This document shows positions 25,292-33,606 of a stretch of DNA of 35,458 bases, piece by piece. The stretch comes from LC029 sp036676475 (GTDB lineage: Bacteria; Bacillota; Bacilli; Aneurinibacillales; RAOX-1): assembly GCA_036676475.1 (NCBI GenBank), contig JAKFCU010000011.1:1-35458 (forward strand), written 5' to 3'. Every line of letters starts with the position of its first letter. Position 1 is the first letter of the stretch. A model generated the notes under the pieces. The model saw only the letters and a list, made by a program, of their open reading frames with translations. It was not told the origin of the DNA and made no database searches. Made by a program: the position numbers and the translations under genes.

Positions 25292-25516
25292 TTAACACTC
25301 GTTGCTTCCGCCTATATTACCTTCCCCATCTGCAAACACATGATCATTGTGAATGGTGATCAGGCCTTTTTGGCCAAGCTCCTGAAGCACTTCAAATAAG
25401 CTGTCCCGCTTGCCTGCTGGCAATTGACGGACAAATTCATTAATCTCTTGCGGGGAAACATTGTTGCTAAAATGAACGCCCCCATGACGGGCGAAATGGT
25501 CATTCTGATTCATCAT
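25292..25516 (-). CDS. Hypothetical protein (74 aa)
   Basis: This is a 74-residue acidic, soluble protein. It contains SPQEINEFVRQLPAGKRDSL, then LFEVLQELGQKGLITIHNDH, and ends with a Gly/Asn-rich tail and a terminal Cys. Amphipathic helices are likely. GAGGTGAAAAT directly precedes two ATG codons. It lies between two terminators, so it is probably a single-gene unit. No family is recognised. Confidence 0.72.
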   Translation of the reverse strand: MMNQNDHFARHGGVHFSNNVSPQEINEFVRQLPAGKRDSLFEVLQELGQKGLITIHNDHVFADGEGNIGGSNEC

Positions 25517-25582
25517 ATTTTCACCTCACCGAACGAATTATCCTTAGTGTGTCTTAGCAAGAAGAAAATATCCTTTTTAGAG

Positions 25583-25621
25583 AAAAAACAAATGGGACAG
25601 GCTGTCGCCTCCCCCATTTGT
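25583..25621 (-). terminator. Terminator of the ywfO-ywgA-ywhD operon
   Basis: On the minus strand ACAAATGGG and CCCATTTGT enclose a loop with further pairing and are followed by TTTTTT. Confidence 0.88.
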
Positions 25622-25706
25622 CCGTCCTAGTACCTAGTGTTATAAAAACCTAATAATAAGTTTACATCTTTTTGATTCCCGATACAATATTCCTTAAATG
25701 AAAAAA

Positions 25707-26207
25707 CTATGACAATGCTTTTTCTAATTCCTCTGGAGAGTTTTCCCACATGCCTGGATTATGCTCCTGCAGACGATTTTTAAGCACAGCTTTTTCCGTT
25801 TCATTTAGTTCGGTTAGCATATATCTGCGTTTCATCGCCGCATCCATCTTGTTAACATGATCTGCAAGGATTTTCCAACCCCTTTTCGCTTCCCGATCCA
25901 CTAGCATTTCACAAGCCGTTACGCCGGCATAATAAGGGCCTTTCTCTGTACGATCAGCAGCGACCCATACAATCCAGCATTTTTTTCCGTTCGGCACTTC
26001 AGTTTTATCCGTAAGGAACTTGATCCCTTTCTCCACCTTGCTTTTGGCATGCAAAGCTCCTAAATCAAAGTAGGCTTCGTCATCCTCAATAATGACAGCC
26101 GAAACATTGCTCAGGTTAATCAATCCAGCACCATACCCGCCGTGAGTTTGAGTATTACTGATAATATTTAAATCCAGCCCTTTTTTCTTATTGTTTAATA
26201 AGTCCAA
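25707..26207 (-). CDS. ywhD: YwhD family protein
   Basis: This protein has 166 residues, begins MDLLNNKKKGLDLNIISN and contains GGYGAGLINLSNVSAVIIED. It matches the Bacillales-restricted YwhD family, which has no established biochemical function. Its start appears to be TTG, with AAGGAGGG nine bases upstream. It lies 85 bp downstream of ywgA in the same direction. Confidence 0.88.
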   Translation of the reverse strand: MDLLNNKKKGLDLNIISNTQTHGGYGAGLINLSNVSAVIIEDDEAYFDLGALHAKSKVEKGIKFLTDKTEVPNGKKCWIVWVAADRTEKGPYYAGVTACEMLVDREAKRGWKILADHVNKMDAAMKRRYMLTELNETEKAVLKNRLQEHNPGMWENSPEELEKALS

Positions 26208-26291
26208 AGCTACAACCCTCCTTTTCTACTGCAAGCACCATGTAAACCTTATTTCTCTTTATTCTACATGATACCCAACAAAAGGTGCAAT

Positions 26292-26798
26292 TTAACAGGA
26301 GAGTTTTTGTTTCAGCTCATCAATCCATTGATAGGCCTCAGAAATTTCCTCCACGGAATAATTGGATTTGGCTTTTAAAGTAAAGATTTTTGCTTCTACT
26401 TCTTCTCTTGTCAACTTTTCAAAATAGAAAACGGTTGAGGCCAATTCTAGAAATCTAGCACTCGATCCATTGAGCTTGTCCAGTACCGGTAAAAAGTTCC
26501 CGATTTTAACAGGAACATGCTCTAGAAAGTCCTTGCCTTTTTCCGTAATGCTGTAACGATAAACATTATAATTCCCTTTGTCCTCCAACACTTCTTGAAT
26601 AAAGCCAAGCTGGCAAAGTTCCTCAATTTCCAAGGTAAGCTCTTCGGAATACGGTCCAAAGAAATGGAATTGAAAACGTTGATTAAAATTAAAATGAAGC
26701 TTTTGTGTTATGTACACCATTTTCTGCAACTTCTTGCGGCCAATGACTTCTCCTGCTTGCTTTAGGAGATGCAGTACTTTGGCATGTTCTTGCAGCAC
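26292..26798 (-). CDS. ywgA: YwgA family protein
   Basis: This soluble protein has 168 residues. It begins LQEHAKVLHLLKQAGEVIGR and has a winged-helix look (KKLQKMVYITQKL, FGPYSEELTLEIEELCQLGF, YSITEKGKDFLEHV). It is conserved beside ywfO in Bacillales. The start is GTG with GGGGGAG upstream, inside the end of ywfO and one base past its TGA, so the two are translationally coupled. The function is not established. Confidence 0.87.
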   Translation of the reverse strand: MLQEHAKVLHLLKQAGEVIGRKKLQKMVYITQKLHFNFNQRFQFHFFGPYSEELTLEIEELCQLGFIQEVLEDKGNYNVYRYSITEKGKDFLEHVPVKIGNFLPVLDKLNGSSARFLELASTVFYFEKLTREEVEAKIFTLKAKSNYSVEEISEAYQWIDELKQKLSC

Positions 26799-26799
26799 A

Positions 26800-28056
26800 T
26801 CAAACTCCCCCTAATCGACTCCTGATTTCATCCGTAATCAGATCATCCGGAAAATAGAGCTTATGATCAAAACTTCGTCTCCCCGAGATCGCTTGCACAA
26901 TAATAGATTCCCTCGATAATTCTTCTAGCTTGCCACTCGGCATAAGCAATAAAATAGGCATTCGTTCTTCGTCTTCTCCGGGACGATAGAAATCATAAGG
27001 AAGGTCAGAAGGTGAATCTAATTCTAAGTAATAGCGAGGATCAATGCCCGCCTCTATAAACAGCTTTTGGAGGTCGGACCACATCTTATAATCATTAGGA
27101 TCATACTCTACATATTTAAATAGCCGGCGATGAAGAAACCGTTGGCACAAGTCCGTAAGAATCGTATCCTTCTCTCTACACCATTCTTGAATATAGTACA
27201 AAACCGTCGGCTCATCAAAGTCCAAATAATGGCGCAAGGCTACCTTACCTTCTTTAAAGAAAGGAACCATCGGTTCCGGAAATATCCGAAAATGATAATT
27301 GTCTTGATAAAGCACCTTGGCTCGCTGAAAAATCTTTCGCAAAATGACTTCTGCACTTCGGGTAACGGGATGGAAATAAACCTGCCAGTACATCTGGTAG
27401 CGGGAAAGAAGGTAATCCTCCACCGCATGCATGCCGCTATGTTTAATGACTACCTGCTCATCTACGATCCGCATTAAACGCAGGATTCGTTCCATATCAA
27501 AATTCCCGTAATTGACTCCTGTATAATAAGCATCGCGGAGCAAATAGTCCATCCGATCCGCATCAAACTGACTGGAAATTAAACTGACTACGATTTTATT
27601 CGGATACGTTTTCCCGATCACTTCAGACACCTTTTTGGGAAAATCGCCGGAAATTTGTTTTAAGACACGATGGATCTCCGTATCTCCTTCAATGATTTGT
27701 TGGGTCCATTCTTCATGATCGGTTTTGTACACCTTCTCAAAAGAATGGGAAAAAGGCCCATGCCCAACATCATGAAGCAAGGCAGAACACAAGCAAAGCA
27801 GCACCTCTTCTTCGGACAGGTCGAATTTAGAAACCATGCGGCGCATAATTTCATAAACACCCAAAGAATGATTGAAGCGGCTGTGCTCTGCTCCATGAAA
27901 GGTAAATAGGGATGTGCCCAGCTGCCGAATGCGACGCAATCGCTGAAATTCTGGAGTATCGATTAAATCCCAAATAATCTTGTAGCGAACATGGACATAT
28001 TTATGAACAGGATCTTTAAATACCTTCTCTTCATCCAGGAATAGGGGGGCTTTCAT
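26800..28056 (-). CDS. ywfO: HD-domain phosphohydrolase YwfO
   Basis: This SAMHD1/dGTPase-like HD protein has 418 residues. The metal site is given by HSRFNHSLG, the HD pair in LLHDVGHGPFSHSFE and a later QFDADRMDYLLRDAYYTG. B. subtilis and Enterococcus relatives hydrolyse dNTPs. The ATG at 28056 follows GGAGGTTCCT and is preferred to an ATG five codons earlier that overlaps this site. It heads an operon with ywgA and ywhD. Confidence 0.93.
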   Translation of the reverse strand: MKAPLFLDEEKVFKDPVHKYVHVRYKIIWDLIDTPEFQRLRRIRQLGTSLFTFHGAEHSRFNHSLGVYEIMRRMVSKFDLSEEEVLLCLCSALLHDVGHGPFSHSFEKVYKTDHEEWTQQIIEGDTEIHRVLKQISGDFPKKVSEVIGKTYPNKIVVSLISSQFDADRMDYLLRDAYYTGVNYGNFDMERILRLMRIVDEQVVIKHSGMHAVEDYLLSRYQMYWQVYFHPVTRSAEVILRKIFQRAKVLYQDNYHFRIFPEPMVPFFKEGKVALRHYLDFDEPTVLYYIQEWCREKDTILTDLCQRFLHRRLFKYVEYDPNDYKMWSDLQKLFIEAGIDPRYYLELDSPSDLPYDFYRPGEDEERMPILLLMPSGKLEELSRESIIVQAISGRRSFDHKLYFPDDLITDEIRSRLGGV

Positions 28057-28118
28057 AGGAACCTCCATCATCTTTTTCTCTATCCCTATACATTTCTACG
28101 TAAAATATGATGATTCCT

Positions 28119-29042
28119 TTATTCATTTTTTAACTTTTCTATCAATTCTTTTATATCATCAGGAACGGGCTGTACAAACTCCCTCTTATCCCCTCGCAAG
28201 GGATGGATAAACTCTAATTGATACGCATGCAGGGCTTGTCTCTTAATCCAAGGATGTGATTTTCCATATAGAGTATCGCCTAAAACGGGATGTCCCGCAT
28301 GTTCAAAGTGAACACGAATTTGATGGGTTCGGCCCGTTTCCAGATGAACTTCGACGAGACTTGCCTGAGCAAACTCCTCCAACACCCGATAATGGGTAAT
28401 GGCTTCTTCGCCATTGGCGAGAACGGTTCGTTTGACTGGATTGTGAGGATGCTGTCCGATCGGGTCTCGGAACATCCCTTCTTTCTGAGTCAGATGTCCT
28501 TGCACGATCGTCCAATAGATCCGATGAACCTGCTGCTCCCGCATTTGCCGATCCAACAGCTGATGTATGTAACTATTTTTGGCGATAAGAATGAGTCCGG
28601 AAGTATCCTTATCTAATCGGTGAACAGGACGAACTTTCCCGGCTATCCCTTTATTTGCCCAATAAAAAGCAATGCCGTTGGCCAAGGTGCCTGACTGTCC
28701 AGGTTTAATGGGATGTACGATAACCCCCGCCTGTTTATTGACCACCAAAACTTCTTCATCCTCAAACACGGCATCAATGGCGATTTCTTCAGGTACCAAA
28801 GCACCTTCTTCCCCACTGCGGTCCCCGATGAGAACGCGGATCAGATCTCCTACCTTTGCTTTTTTCTTCAAGTAAGGAGCCTTGCGGTTGAGAAAAAGGC
28901 CTTTTTGTCGAGTAAGGCGTTGAACCATTCGTCCTGAAATCAATAAATCTTCTTTTAATATTTGCTCTATCGTTTTGCCTGCTGATTGTTCATCAACGGT
29001 CATTTCAAGCCAACTACCTTTTATTTTCGTATTTTGCTTCAT
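28119..29042 (-). CDS. RluA-family pseudouridine synthase
   Basis: This RNA pseudouridine synthase has 307 residues. An N-terminal S4-like RNA-binding segment (GRMVQRLTRQKGLFLNRK) precedes the catalytic domain with VHRLDKDTSGLILIAKN, whose Asp is the nucleophile. The C-terminal ETGRTHQIRVHFEHAGHPVLGD is typical of RluA/RluD-type proteins. Three ATG codons in a row follow GAGGG; the third, at 29042, has the best spacing. A GTG at 29099 would add 19 atypical residues. The target (23S rRNA or tRNA) cannot be told from sequence alone. Confidence 0.93.
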   Translation of the reverse strand: MKQNTKIKGSWLEMTVDEQSAGKTIEQILKEDLLISGRMVQRLTRQKGLFLNRKAPYLKKKAKVGDLIRVLIGDRSGEEGALVPEEIAIDAVFEDEEVLVVNKQAGVIVHPIKPGQSGTLANGIAFYWANKGIAGKVRPVHRLDKDTSGLILIAKNSYIHQLLDRQMREQQVHRIYWTIVQGHLTQKEGMFRDPIGQHPHNPVKRTVLANGEEAITHYRVLEEFAQASLVEVHLETGRTHQIRVHFEHAGHPVLGDTLYGKSHPWIKRQALHAYQLEFIHPLRGDKREFVQPVPDDIKELIEKLKNE

Positions 29043-29111
29043 CATCATCCCTCGATCCATGCTTTCATAAATATCTAATATTATGACCTTATCCCTCACA
29101 GATTACCATCC

Positions 29112-29163
29112 TAAGAAAGCTACTAGCGTAGCTTTATACGTATAATACTTTCCTATAAGTGTA
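29112..29163 (+). repeat. SR1 dispersed repeat, copy f
   Basis: This is a full copy, TAAGAAAGCTACTAGCGTAG followed by CTTTATACGTATAATAC and onward. The first hairpin is perfect and the central element is a perfect palindrome, TTATACGTATAA. It is in sense orientation to the downstream operon and directly joined to SR2. Confidence 0.9.
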
Positions 29164-29206
29164 AAGAAAACTTGGCTGACACCAAGCCTTTAGCGCAGAA
29201 ATCTTA
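29163..29206 (+). repeat. SR2 dispersed repeat, copy C
   Basis: AAAGAAAACTTGGCTGACAC is followed by CAAGCCTTTAGCGCAGAAAT. CTTGG and CCAAG pair across a six-base loop. A longer hairpin follows, as in copy A. Confidence 0.7.
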
Positions 29207-29309
29207 TTGACATTGACTAAGTCAATAAAATTGTGAGTCAACCTAGTTGCACATATGCGTAGAAGAAAAGTATACGCCGAAAAACGTCGAATTTTCTACC
29301 CTTTTGTCG

Positions 29310-29339
29310 TTGCCTAAACAAGGTAATACCCGTTACAAT
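29310..29339 (+). promoter_or_regulatory. Candidate SigA promoter
   Basis: TTGCCT and TACAAT are separated by 18 bp, about 30 bp before the first gene of the operon. Confidence 0.5.
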
Positions 29340-29370
29340 ATTTTTGTATAGTAAATGCTGGGGGTAACAG

Positions 29371-29547
29371 ATGGATCCTTATACAAAACGCATTAGAAAT
29401 ATGGATGATTTTGCTAAACTTTATGCCGAACTAAAAGTTCTGAATCGATTGATGAATAACACACCTGAGGAAGAAGAAGAGATTCTCTGGAAAAAGAAGC
29501 TGGTGGAAGAACGGTTACATGAGCTAATGTTTGTGGTAATGGCATAA
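29371..29547 (+). CDS. Small hypothetical protein (58 aa)
   Basis: This frame begins MDPYTKRIRNMDDFAKLYAE and contains a glutamate run (PEEEEEILW) and a basic helix KKKLVEERLHEL. It is probably entirely alpha-helical and cytoplasmic. GGGGGTAAC precedes the ATG, and it ends 18 bp before the secreted glycosidase gene, so the two probably form an operon. No family is recognised. Confidence 0.65.
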   Translation: MDPYTKRIRNMDDFAKLYAELKVLNRLMNNTPEEEEEILWKKKLVEERLHELMFVVMA

Positions 29548-29565
29548 GAAGGTGAGGTTGATCGT

Positions 29566-30954
29566 ATGAAGAAATGGTTAGCCCTGGTTCTTTCTTTTTC
29601 TCTGCTGACTTTTTCAGGCACTGCCGGTGCAATAGAGGCCAAAACCACGAAGATCTTGAATAAGAATGTAACCTATGTTTCGTTTAAAACATCAGAAGGG
29701 CTGGAGCTTGTCCCTGTACTGGCCCAAAACAAAGTGGGAAAAACGGAACAGTTAAGCCAAATGGGGAAGCGACATCAAGCATTAGCTGCGATTAACGGAA
29801 CCTTTTTTAACCCTTATGATCCAAATGACCTTCAGCCTCAAGGTGCGGTGATGGCAAATCATCGCTTAGAGCATTTTCGGGGAGGCCAAGTTGCCCTCGG
29901 AATCAAGGAGAACGACCAGATGGTTTTTGCTTCTTCCGAGGGTATCCGTATTCGGGGAGGCATCAATGGTTCACGGGAATGGCCCCTTAACTGGTATGCA
30001 TGGTTTATGAACCACTCTCCAAGTTCTACAAAAGAAATTGTCATCTTTACTCCATCCTATCGTACGCTTGATTTAACCTTTGCTTCCTTCACCTATGTAG
30101 TTGTTCAGCAAAATAAGGTGTCTGCGATCGTGAAAAATAAAGCCGCCGTACCGACCAATGGATATGTCATCGCCATCGGTGATGACCCGCAAAACAAAGA
30201 TCAGCTCTCTCGTTTCCATGTCGGTGATTCAGTAGAATATTGGCTAGAAATGCCCGATGCTCTGACAAGCATTAAGCATTTGATTACCGGTGGTCCCAAG
30301 CTCGTAACCAATGGAAAAGTGGATGTTAATTTTGCCGGGTTCAAAGAAGAAAAGATCACGAAAAATGCTGGTCAACGCAGCTTTATTGGCGTGAAGAAGG
30401 ATCAAACCATGGTGATAGGAACCGTTCCTGGGGTTACGGTGAGACAACTTGCCGACATTGCCGTACAAATGGGGATAGTTGAGGCCATGAATTTGGACGG
30501 AGGAGCTTCCTCCGGTCTATATTACAACGGGAAGTATCTGACCAAGCCAGGCCGGAATTTGAGTAACAGCCTTGTTGTGATCAAGAAAAAGTCGACTCCG
30601 ATCCCGCCTATTCAAGTGAAAATCAACGGACAGGTTCAGCATTATGACCAATCTCCAATCATGGTTCAGGGCAGGGCCCTCGTCCCTTTGCGAGGGATTT
30701 TTGAAGCTTTAGGGGCCCAGGTTCAGTGGGATTCGGAAACTCAAACCGTAACGGCAGTGAAAGGAGAGGTAAGCATCTCCTTAGTCAGAGGGGCCCGGGA
30801 GGCATTCATTAACGGTCAGTCCTTTCCCTTAGATGTTCCTGCCAATACCACCAATGGTCGAATGATGGTTCTGACCCGTTTTGTGAGTGAGACTTTAGGT
30901 GCGAACGTGAAATGGGATGGTTTGACAAGAACAGTGATGATTGCAATAGAATAA
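29566..30954 (+). CDS. Secreted phosphodiester glycosidase with stalk-like C-terminal domain
   Basis: This protein has 462 residues. It has a signal peptide (MKKWLALVLSFSLLTFSGTAGA). Residues about 60-340 form a NAGPA-type phosphodiester glycosidase domain (AINGTFFNPYDPNDLQPQG, HLITGGPKLVTNG, AMNLDGGASSGLYYNGK, and LSNSLVVIKK). The last 110 residues are a copper-amine-oxidase N-terminal-like domain (MVQGRALVPLRGIFEALGAQ, ending MVLTRFVSETLGANVKWDG). It is exported and probably acts on wall polymers or capsular sugars, which is inference. GAAGGTGAGG precedes the ATG. Confidence 0.9.
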   Translation: MKKWLALVLSFSLLTFSGTAGAIEAKTTKILNKNVTYVSFKTSEGLELVPVLAQNKVGKTEQLSQMGKRHQALAAINGTFFNPYDPNDLQPQGAVMANHRLEHFRGGQVALGIKENDQMVFASSEGIRIRGGINGSREWPLNWYAWFMNHSPSSTKEIVIFTPSYRTLDLTFASFTYVVVQQNKVSAIVKNKAAVPTNGYVIAIGDDPQNKDQLSRFHVGDSVEYWLEMPDALTSIKHLITGGPKLVTNGKVDVNFAGFKEEKITKNAGQRSFIGVKKDQTMVIGTVPGVTVRQLADIAVQMGIVEAMNLDGGASSGLYYNGKYLTKPGRNLSNSLVVIKKKSTPIPPIQVKINGQVQHYDQSPIMVQGRALVPLRGIFEALGAQVQWDSETQTVTAVKGEVSISLVRGAREAFINGQSFPLDVPANTTNGRMMVLTRFVSETLGANVKWDGLTRTVMIAIE

Positions 30955-31169
30955 TATCAGCATAAAAAGAAGGCCGCTTTATGGAGACTGTCGATTAATT
31001 ACCATGGATCAATCATAATGACGAAGAAGCGATGGTATTTACTACTCTACAGAATCCCGTTAGCCATCCATGCAGCGCAAAGCACTGCACCACAGCCCAC
31101 GGTGCATCACAGATTGTCGTACCCTTTATGGGTGGCACGCATGGGAGATTACCCTATTTTGGTTGCTGC

Positions 31170-31199
31170 ACCAGCCTAGCCTTTTTTTAAAAACCATTC
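31170..31199 (+). terminator. Hairpin with T tract
   Basis: GGTT/AGCC outer pairing with an inner GCTG-CAC-CAGC stem is followed by seven T residues. It may end read-through from the glycosidase operon or a short RNA from 30960-31190. Confidence 0.6.
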
Positions 31200-31286
31200 T
31201 AGCTGGGTCTACTTAAATATGCTCTTTTTGCGGTTTTGAACCAATTTAATTTTCAGGATAGTGAAATCAAGATAAATGCCCCATAT

Positions 31287-31317
31287 AAAAAAAAGACCAA
31301 CATAAAGTATGTCGGTC
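31287..31317 (-). terminator. Terminator of the 52-aa gene
   Basis: On the minus strand GACCGACATA and TATGTTGGTC pair at nine of ten positions over a three-base loop and are followed by eight T residues. Confidence 0.85.
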
Positions 31318-31470
31318 AAAAAAGAGGATGGTATGTACTCGTTCTGGAATATTATTACATAGTTCGCAGATGGATACATACCATTCTCGCAAGAAAAACT
31401 AAAGGATCTGTATAATATTTAATCGATATTGAAAAACTTGATTACCTTAAATTAAAATCATTTACCAATA

Positions 31471-31629
31471 TCAATCAATTTCCACAACATCAATCCAATG
31501 GTATGCTACTCCAGTGTTATCCAATTTTGTTTTGAAAATTTCATATGCTTGCGCTTTGGATTGAGCATCAACTATAGCCATATCCACATGATTTTCATTT
31601 AAAAATGCTGTAACTTTAAATTTTTCCAT
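31471..31629 (-). CDS. Small hypothetical protein (52 aa)
   Basis: This frame begins MEKFKVTAFLNENHVDMAIV and ends NTGVAYHWIDVVEID. The pattern of a beta strand, a helix rich in Ala/Gln (DAQSKAQAYEIFKTKL) and a beta strand suggests a small alpha/beta domain. GTGAGGTG lies before the ATG, and a strong terminator lies 150 bp downstream on the same strand, so it looks like an independent unit. No family is recognised. Confidence 0.68.
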   Translation of the reverse strand: MEKFKVTAFLNENHVDMAIVDAQSKAQAYEIFKTKLDNTGVAYHWIDVVEID

Positions 31630-31916
31630 TAAGAGCACCTCACGTTAATATAGTTATACAACATCATTTATTACCTAATACATCAGTTTAATCCTACGAC
31701 ATCTCGATCCACTTCATCAACTCTATTAGGTATTGATTAGTTTCAGAACATCGAGGAGCAATTTTTATAATGGGAAACCGCTACAATTATCTCACTTACT
31801 TTATTAGGATATTACTTGTTTAAAGTTACTGCACAGCTCTTGGAGGATTCGCCTGTATCTTGGCAGCCAAGTTGCAGCAAGCCCGCCTGTAGAAGACCCT
31901 CTCCTTTTGGCTTTCT
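31630..31916. other. Intergenic region without a recognised gene
   Basis: Seen are a 9-bp inverted repeat TACCTAATA/TATTAGGTA (31672-31732), a 17-codon frame at about 31773 behind GAGGAG, and a 13-bp palindrome CTTGGCAGCCAAG near 31860. None is enough to call a function. Confidence 0.4.
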
Positions 31917-33419
31917 TTACTTTGTCAAAAAATCAGCACTCTCATTCTTGATCCAAGCGGTCAAGCTCTCAATATCCTTCGAAAGCATCCGGTCTTTTAC
32001 AAGCAGGGGAACGATTTCCCGAATTTTCCGGTGCCAAACACTCGTTATTGGCGCTAACTTGCTTGCTCCGCGAATATCCGCAGCCTGCGCGGCACAGATG
32101 GCCTCAATGGCCAATACTCTTCTGCTGTTCTGGATGATCATATAAGCATGACGAGCCGCCGTCGTTCCCATGCTCACATGATCCTCTTGATTGGCCGAAG
32201 ATGGAATCGAGTCAACACTAGACGGATGGGCAAGAGTTTTATTTTCGGAGACCAAAGAAGCCGCTGTATATTGGGTAATCATAAGACCGGATTGAAGACC
32301 TGGGTCTGGGCTTAGAAAGGCGGGCAAATCATTTAATTGAGGATTGACCAGCCGCTCAATACGACGCTCGGAAATATTGGCTAACTCCGCCAAGCTAATC
32401 CCCAAGAAGTCCATAGCAAAAGCAATAGGCTGACCATGAAAATTTCCACCGGAAATGACCTTTCCGCTATCCGAAAAAATAAGTGGATTATCTGTCGCCG
32501 CATTCATTTCAATTAATAGCTTCTCTTTCACGTAGGCTAATACCTGGCGAATGGCCCCATGAACCTGAGGAATGCAGCGCAATGAATAGGCGTCCTGAAC
32601 ACGCAGCTCTCCTTGTTTCGTGACCAGCTGACTCCCTTTTACATACGATAAAATTCGTTCTGCAACTTCAATCTGCTCCGGAAAAGGCCGAACAAGATGA
32701 ATTTCCGAAGAAAAGGCATCCACAATCCCTCTCAATACCTCTAGCGTCATCGCCGCTGTTAAGTCGGCCAGATCTGTCAAATGGCTTGCTTCCAAGTAAG
32801 CGATCAGCCCAACCGCTGTCATGGCTTGCGTGCCATTAATCAAAGCCAAACCCTCTTTGGCCGTAAGTCGAATCGGCGTTAAACCCGCCGCATCCAACGC
32901 TTCCTTGCCACTCATCTTCTTTCCTTGATACATCGCTTCCCCTTCCCCTACCAGCACCAGGGCCAAATGGGCTAAAGGGGCCAAATCCCCGCTAGCCCCT
33001 AAAGAACCTTGGGAAGGAATCACAGGATGAATCGCATGATTGATGCAGTCTAGCAAGAGTTGCAGCGTTTCCTGGCGAATACCTGAAAATCCCTTCGCTA
33101 ACGCATTTGTACGAAGCAACAGCATAGCCCGGCTAACCATCTCGTCAAAAGGTTCCCCCATCCCAACTGAGTGACTGCGAATAAGATTTAATTGTAAATC
33201 GGCTAAGGACTCATGGCGAATAATAACATCGCTAAACTTACCAAATCCGGTTGTGATTCCATACATGACTTTTGCTTCGGCCACCAACTGCTCGACGACA
33301 TCTCTGCTTTTTTGGACTCGCTCCCATGCATCTATCGTAAGATCTACTTTCTGTCCTTTATATAATACTTGAACGACTTGCTCCAAGGTCAACTGATTTC
33401 CATCCAACAGAACGGTCAT
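31917..33419 (-). CDS. hutH: Histidine ammonia-lyase
   Basis: This protein has 500 residues and deaminates L-histidine to trans-urocanate. The MIO prosthetic group forms from the ASG in GSLGASGDLAPLAHL (near residue 142). The family motifs GTQAMTA, NFHGQPIAFAMD, SVDSIPSSANQEDHVSMG and others are intact, and the length is typical. The other hut genes (hutU, hutI, hutG) are absent on both sides here, so it is a lone gene in this window. Its leader carries a terminator that may be conditional. Confidence 0.96.
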   Translation of the reverse strand: MTVLLDGNQLTLEQVVQVLYKGQKVDLTIDAWERVQKSRDVVEQLVAEAKVMYGITTGFGKFSDVIIRHESLADLQLNLIRSHSVGMGEPFDEMVSRAMLLLRTNALAKGFSGIRQETLQLLLDCINHAIHPVIPSQGSLGASGDLAPLAHLALVLVGEGEAMYQGKKMSGKEALDAAGLTPIRLTAKEGLALINGTQAMTAVGLIAYLEASHLTDLADLTAAMTLEVLRGIVDAFSSEIHLVRPFPEQIEVAERILSYVKGSQLVTKQGELRVQDAYSLRCIPQVHGAIRQVLAYVKEKLLIEMNAATDNPLIFSDSGKVISGGNFHGQPIAFAMDFLGISLAELANISERRIERLVNPQLNDLPAFLSPDPGLQSGLMITQYTAASLVSENKTLAHPSSVDSIPSSANQEDHVSMGTTAARHAYMIIQNSRRVLAIEAICAAQAADIRGASKLAPITSVWHRKIREIVPLLVKDRMLSKDIESLTAWIKNESADFLTK

Positions 33420-33444
33420 CTTGATCCTCTCCTCTTATACCTTT

Positions 33445-33500
33445 TGGTAAAAATAAAAAAGAGGCTATACCAAAGAAATCCATCGTTTCTTGGTATAGCC
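33445..33500 (-). terminator. Terminator or attenuator in the hutH leader
   Basis: On the minus strand GGCTATACCAAGAAA pairs with TTTCTTTGGTATAGCC (one bulge) and is followed by TCTTTTTTA. It ends about 26 bp before the hutH start. Four UAG triplets lie directly upstream (33503-33524). It could be the terminator of the DUF1450 gene or an attenuator of hutH. Confidence 0.8.
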
Positions 33501-33539
33501 CCCTAAATTCACTACCTATCACTATGGGCAATCGTACGA

Positions 33540-33545
33540 ATTATA
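33540..33545 (-). promoter_or_regulatory. Possible hutH -10 box
   Basis: TATAAT on the minus strand would start transcription just upstream of the UAG triplets and hairpin. The matching -35 (ATTATA) is weak and lies in a TAA microsatellite (33561-33582). Confidence 0.3.
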
Positions 33546-33560
33546 CAATATTTGGAAATT

Positions 33561-33582
33561 ATTATAATAATAATAATAATAT
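33561..33582. repeat. TAA trinucleotide microsatellite
   Basis: About seven TAA/ATA units follow one another between the DUF1450 gene and hutH. Confidence 0.8.
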
Positions 33583-33606
33583 ACCCCAATTCCATGTGTC
33601 AATAGG

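Larger units (their letters stand above)
29043..29370. other. Intergenic region with SR1, SR2, a hairpin and a promoter
   Basis: This gap separates divergent genes. In order it holds SR1 copy f, SR2 copy C fused to it, a hairpin (TTATTGAC/GTCAATAA, about 29204-29228) and a promoter at 29310-29339. No coding frame is convincing. Confidence 0.7.
30955..31470. other. Intergenic region with hairpins and possible remnant
   Basis: No gene is convincing in these 516 bp. Seen are a 22-bp match to 16475-16496 at 30984-31005, a hairpin followed by TTTTTTT at 31170-31199, the terminator at 31287-31317, and a 10-bp inverted repeat ATGGTATGTA/TACATACCAT at 31328-31384. The 31000-31190 stretch may be a decayed mobile element. 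Confidence 0.5.

Noticed and set aside
31000..31190. Riboswitch (cobalamin-like) upstream of a gene
   Set aside because: No conserved riboswitch core could be matched and no plus-strand gene follows.
31816..32145. Plus-strand frame overlapping the end of hutH
   Set aside because: Most of it is antisense to hutH, it starts at TTG and no ribosome site is seen. The short hydrophobic part upstream is not recognised.
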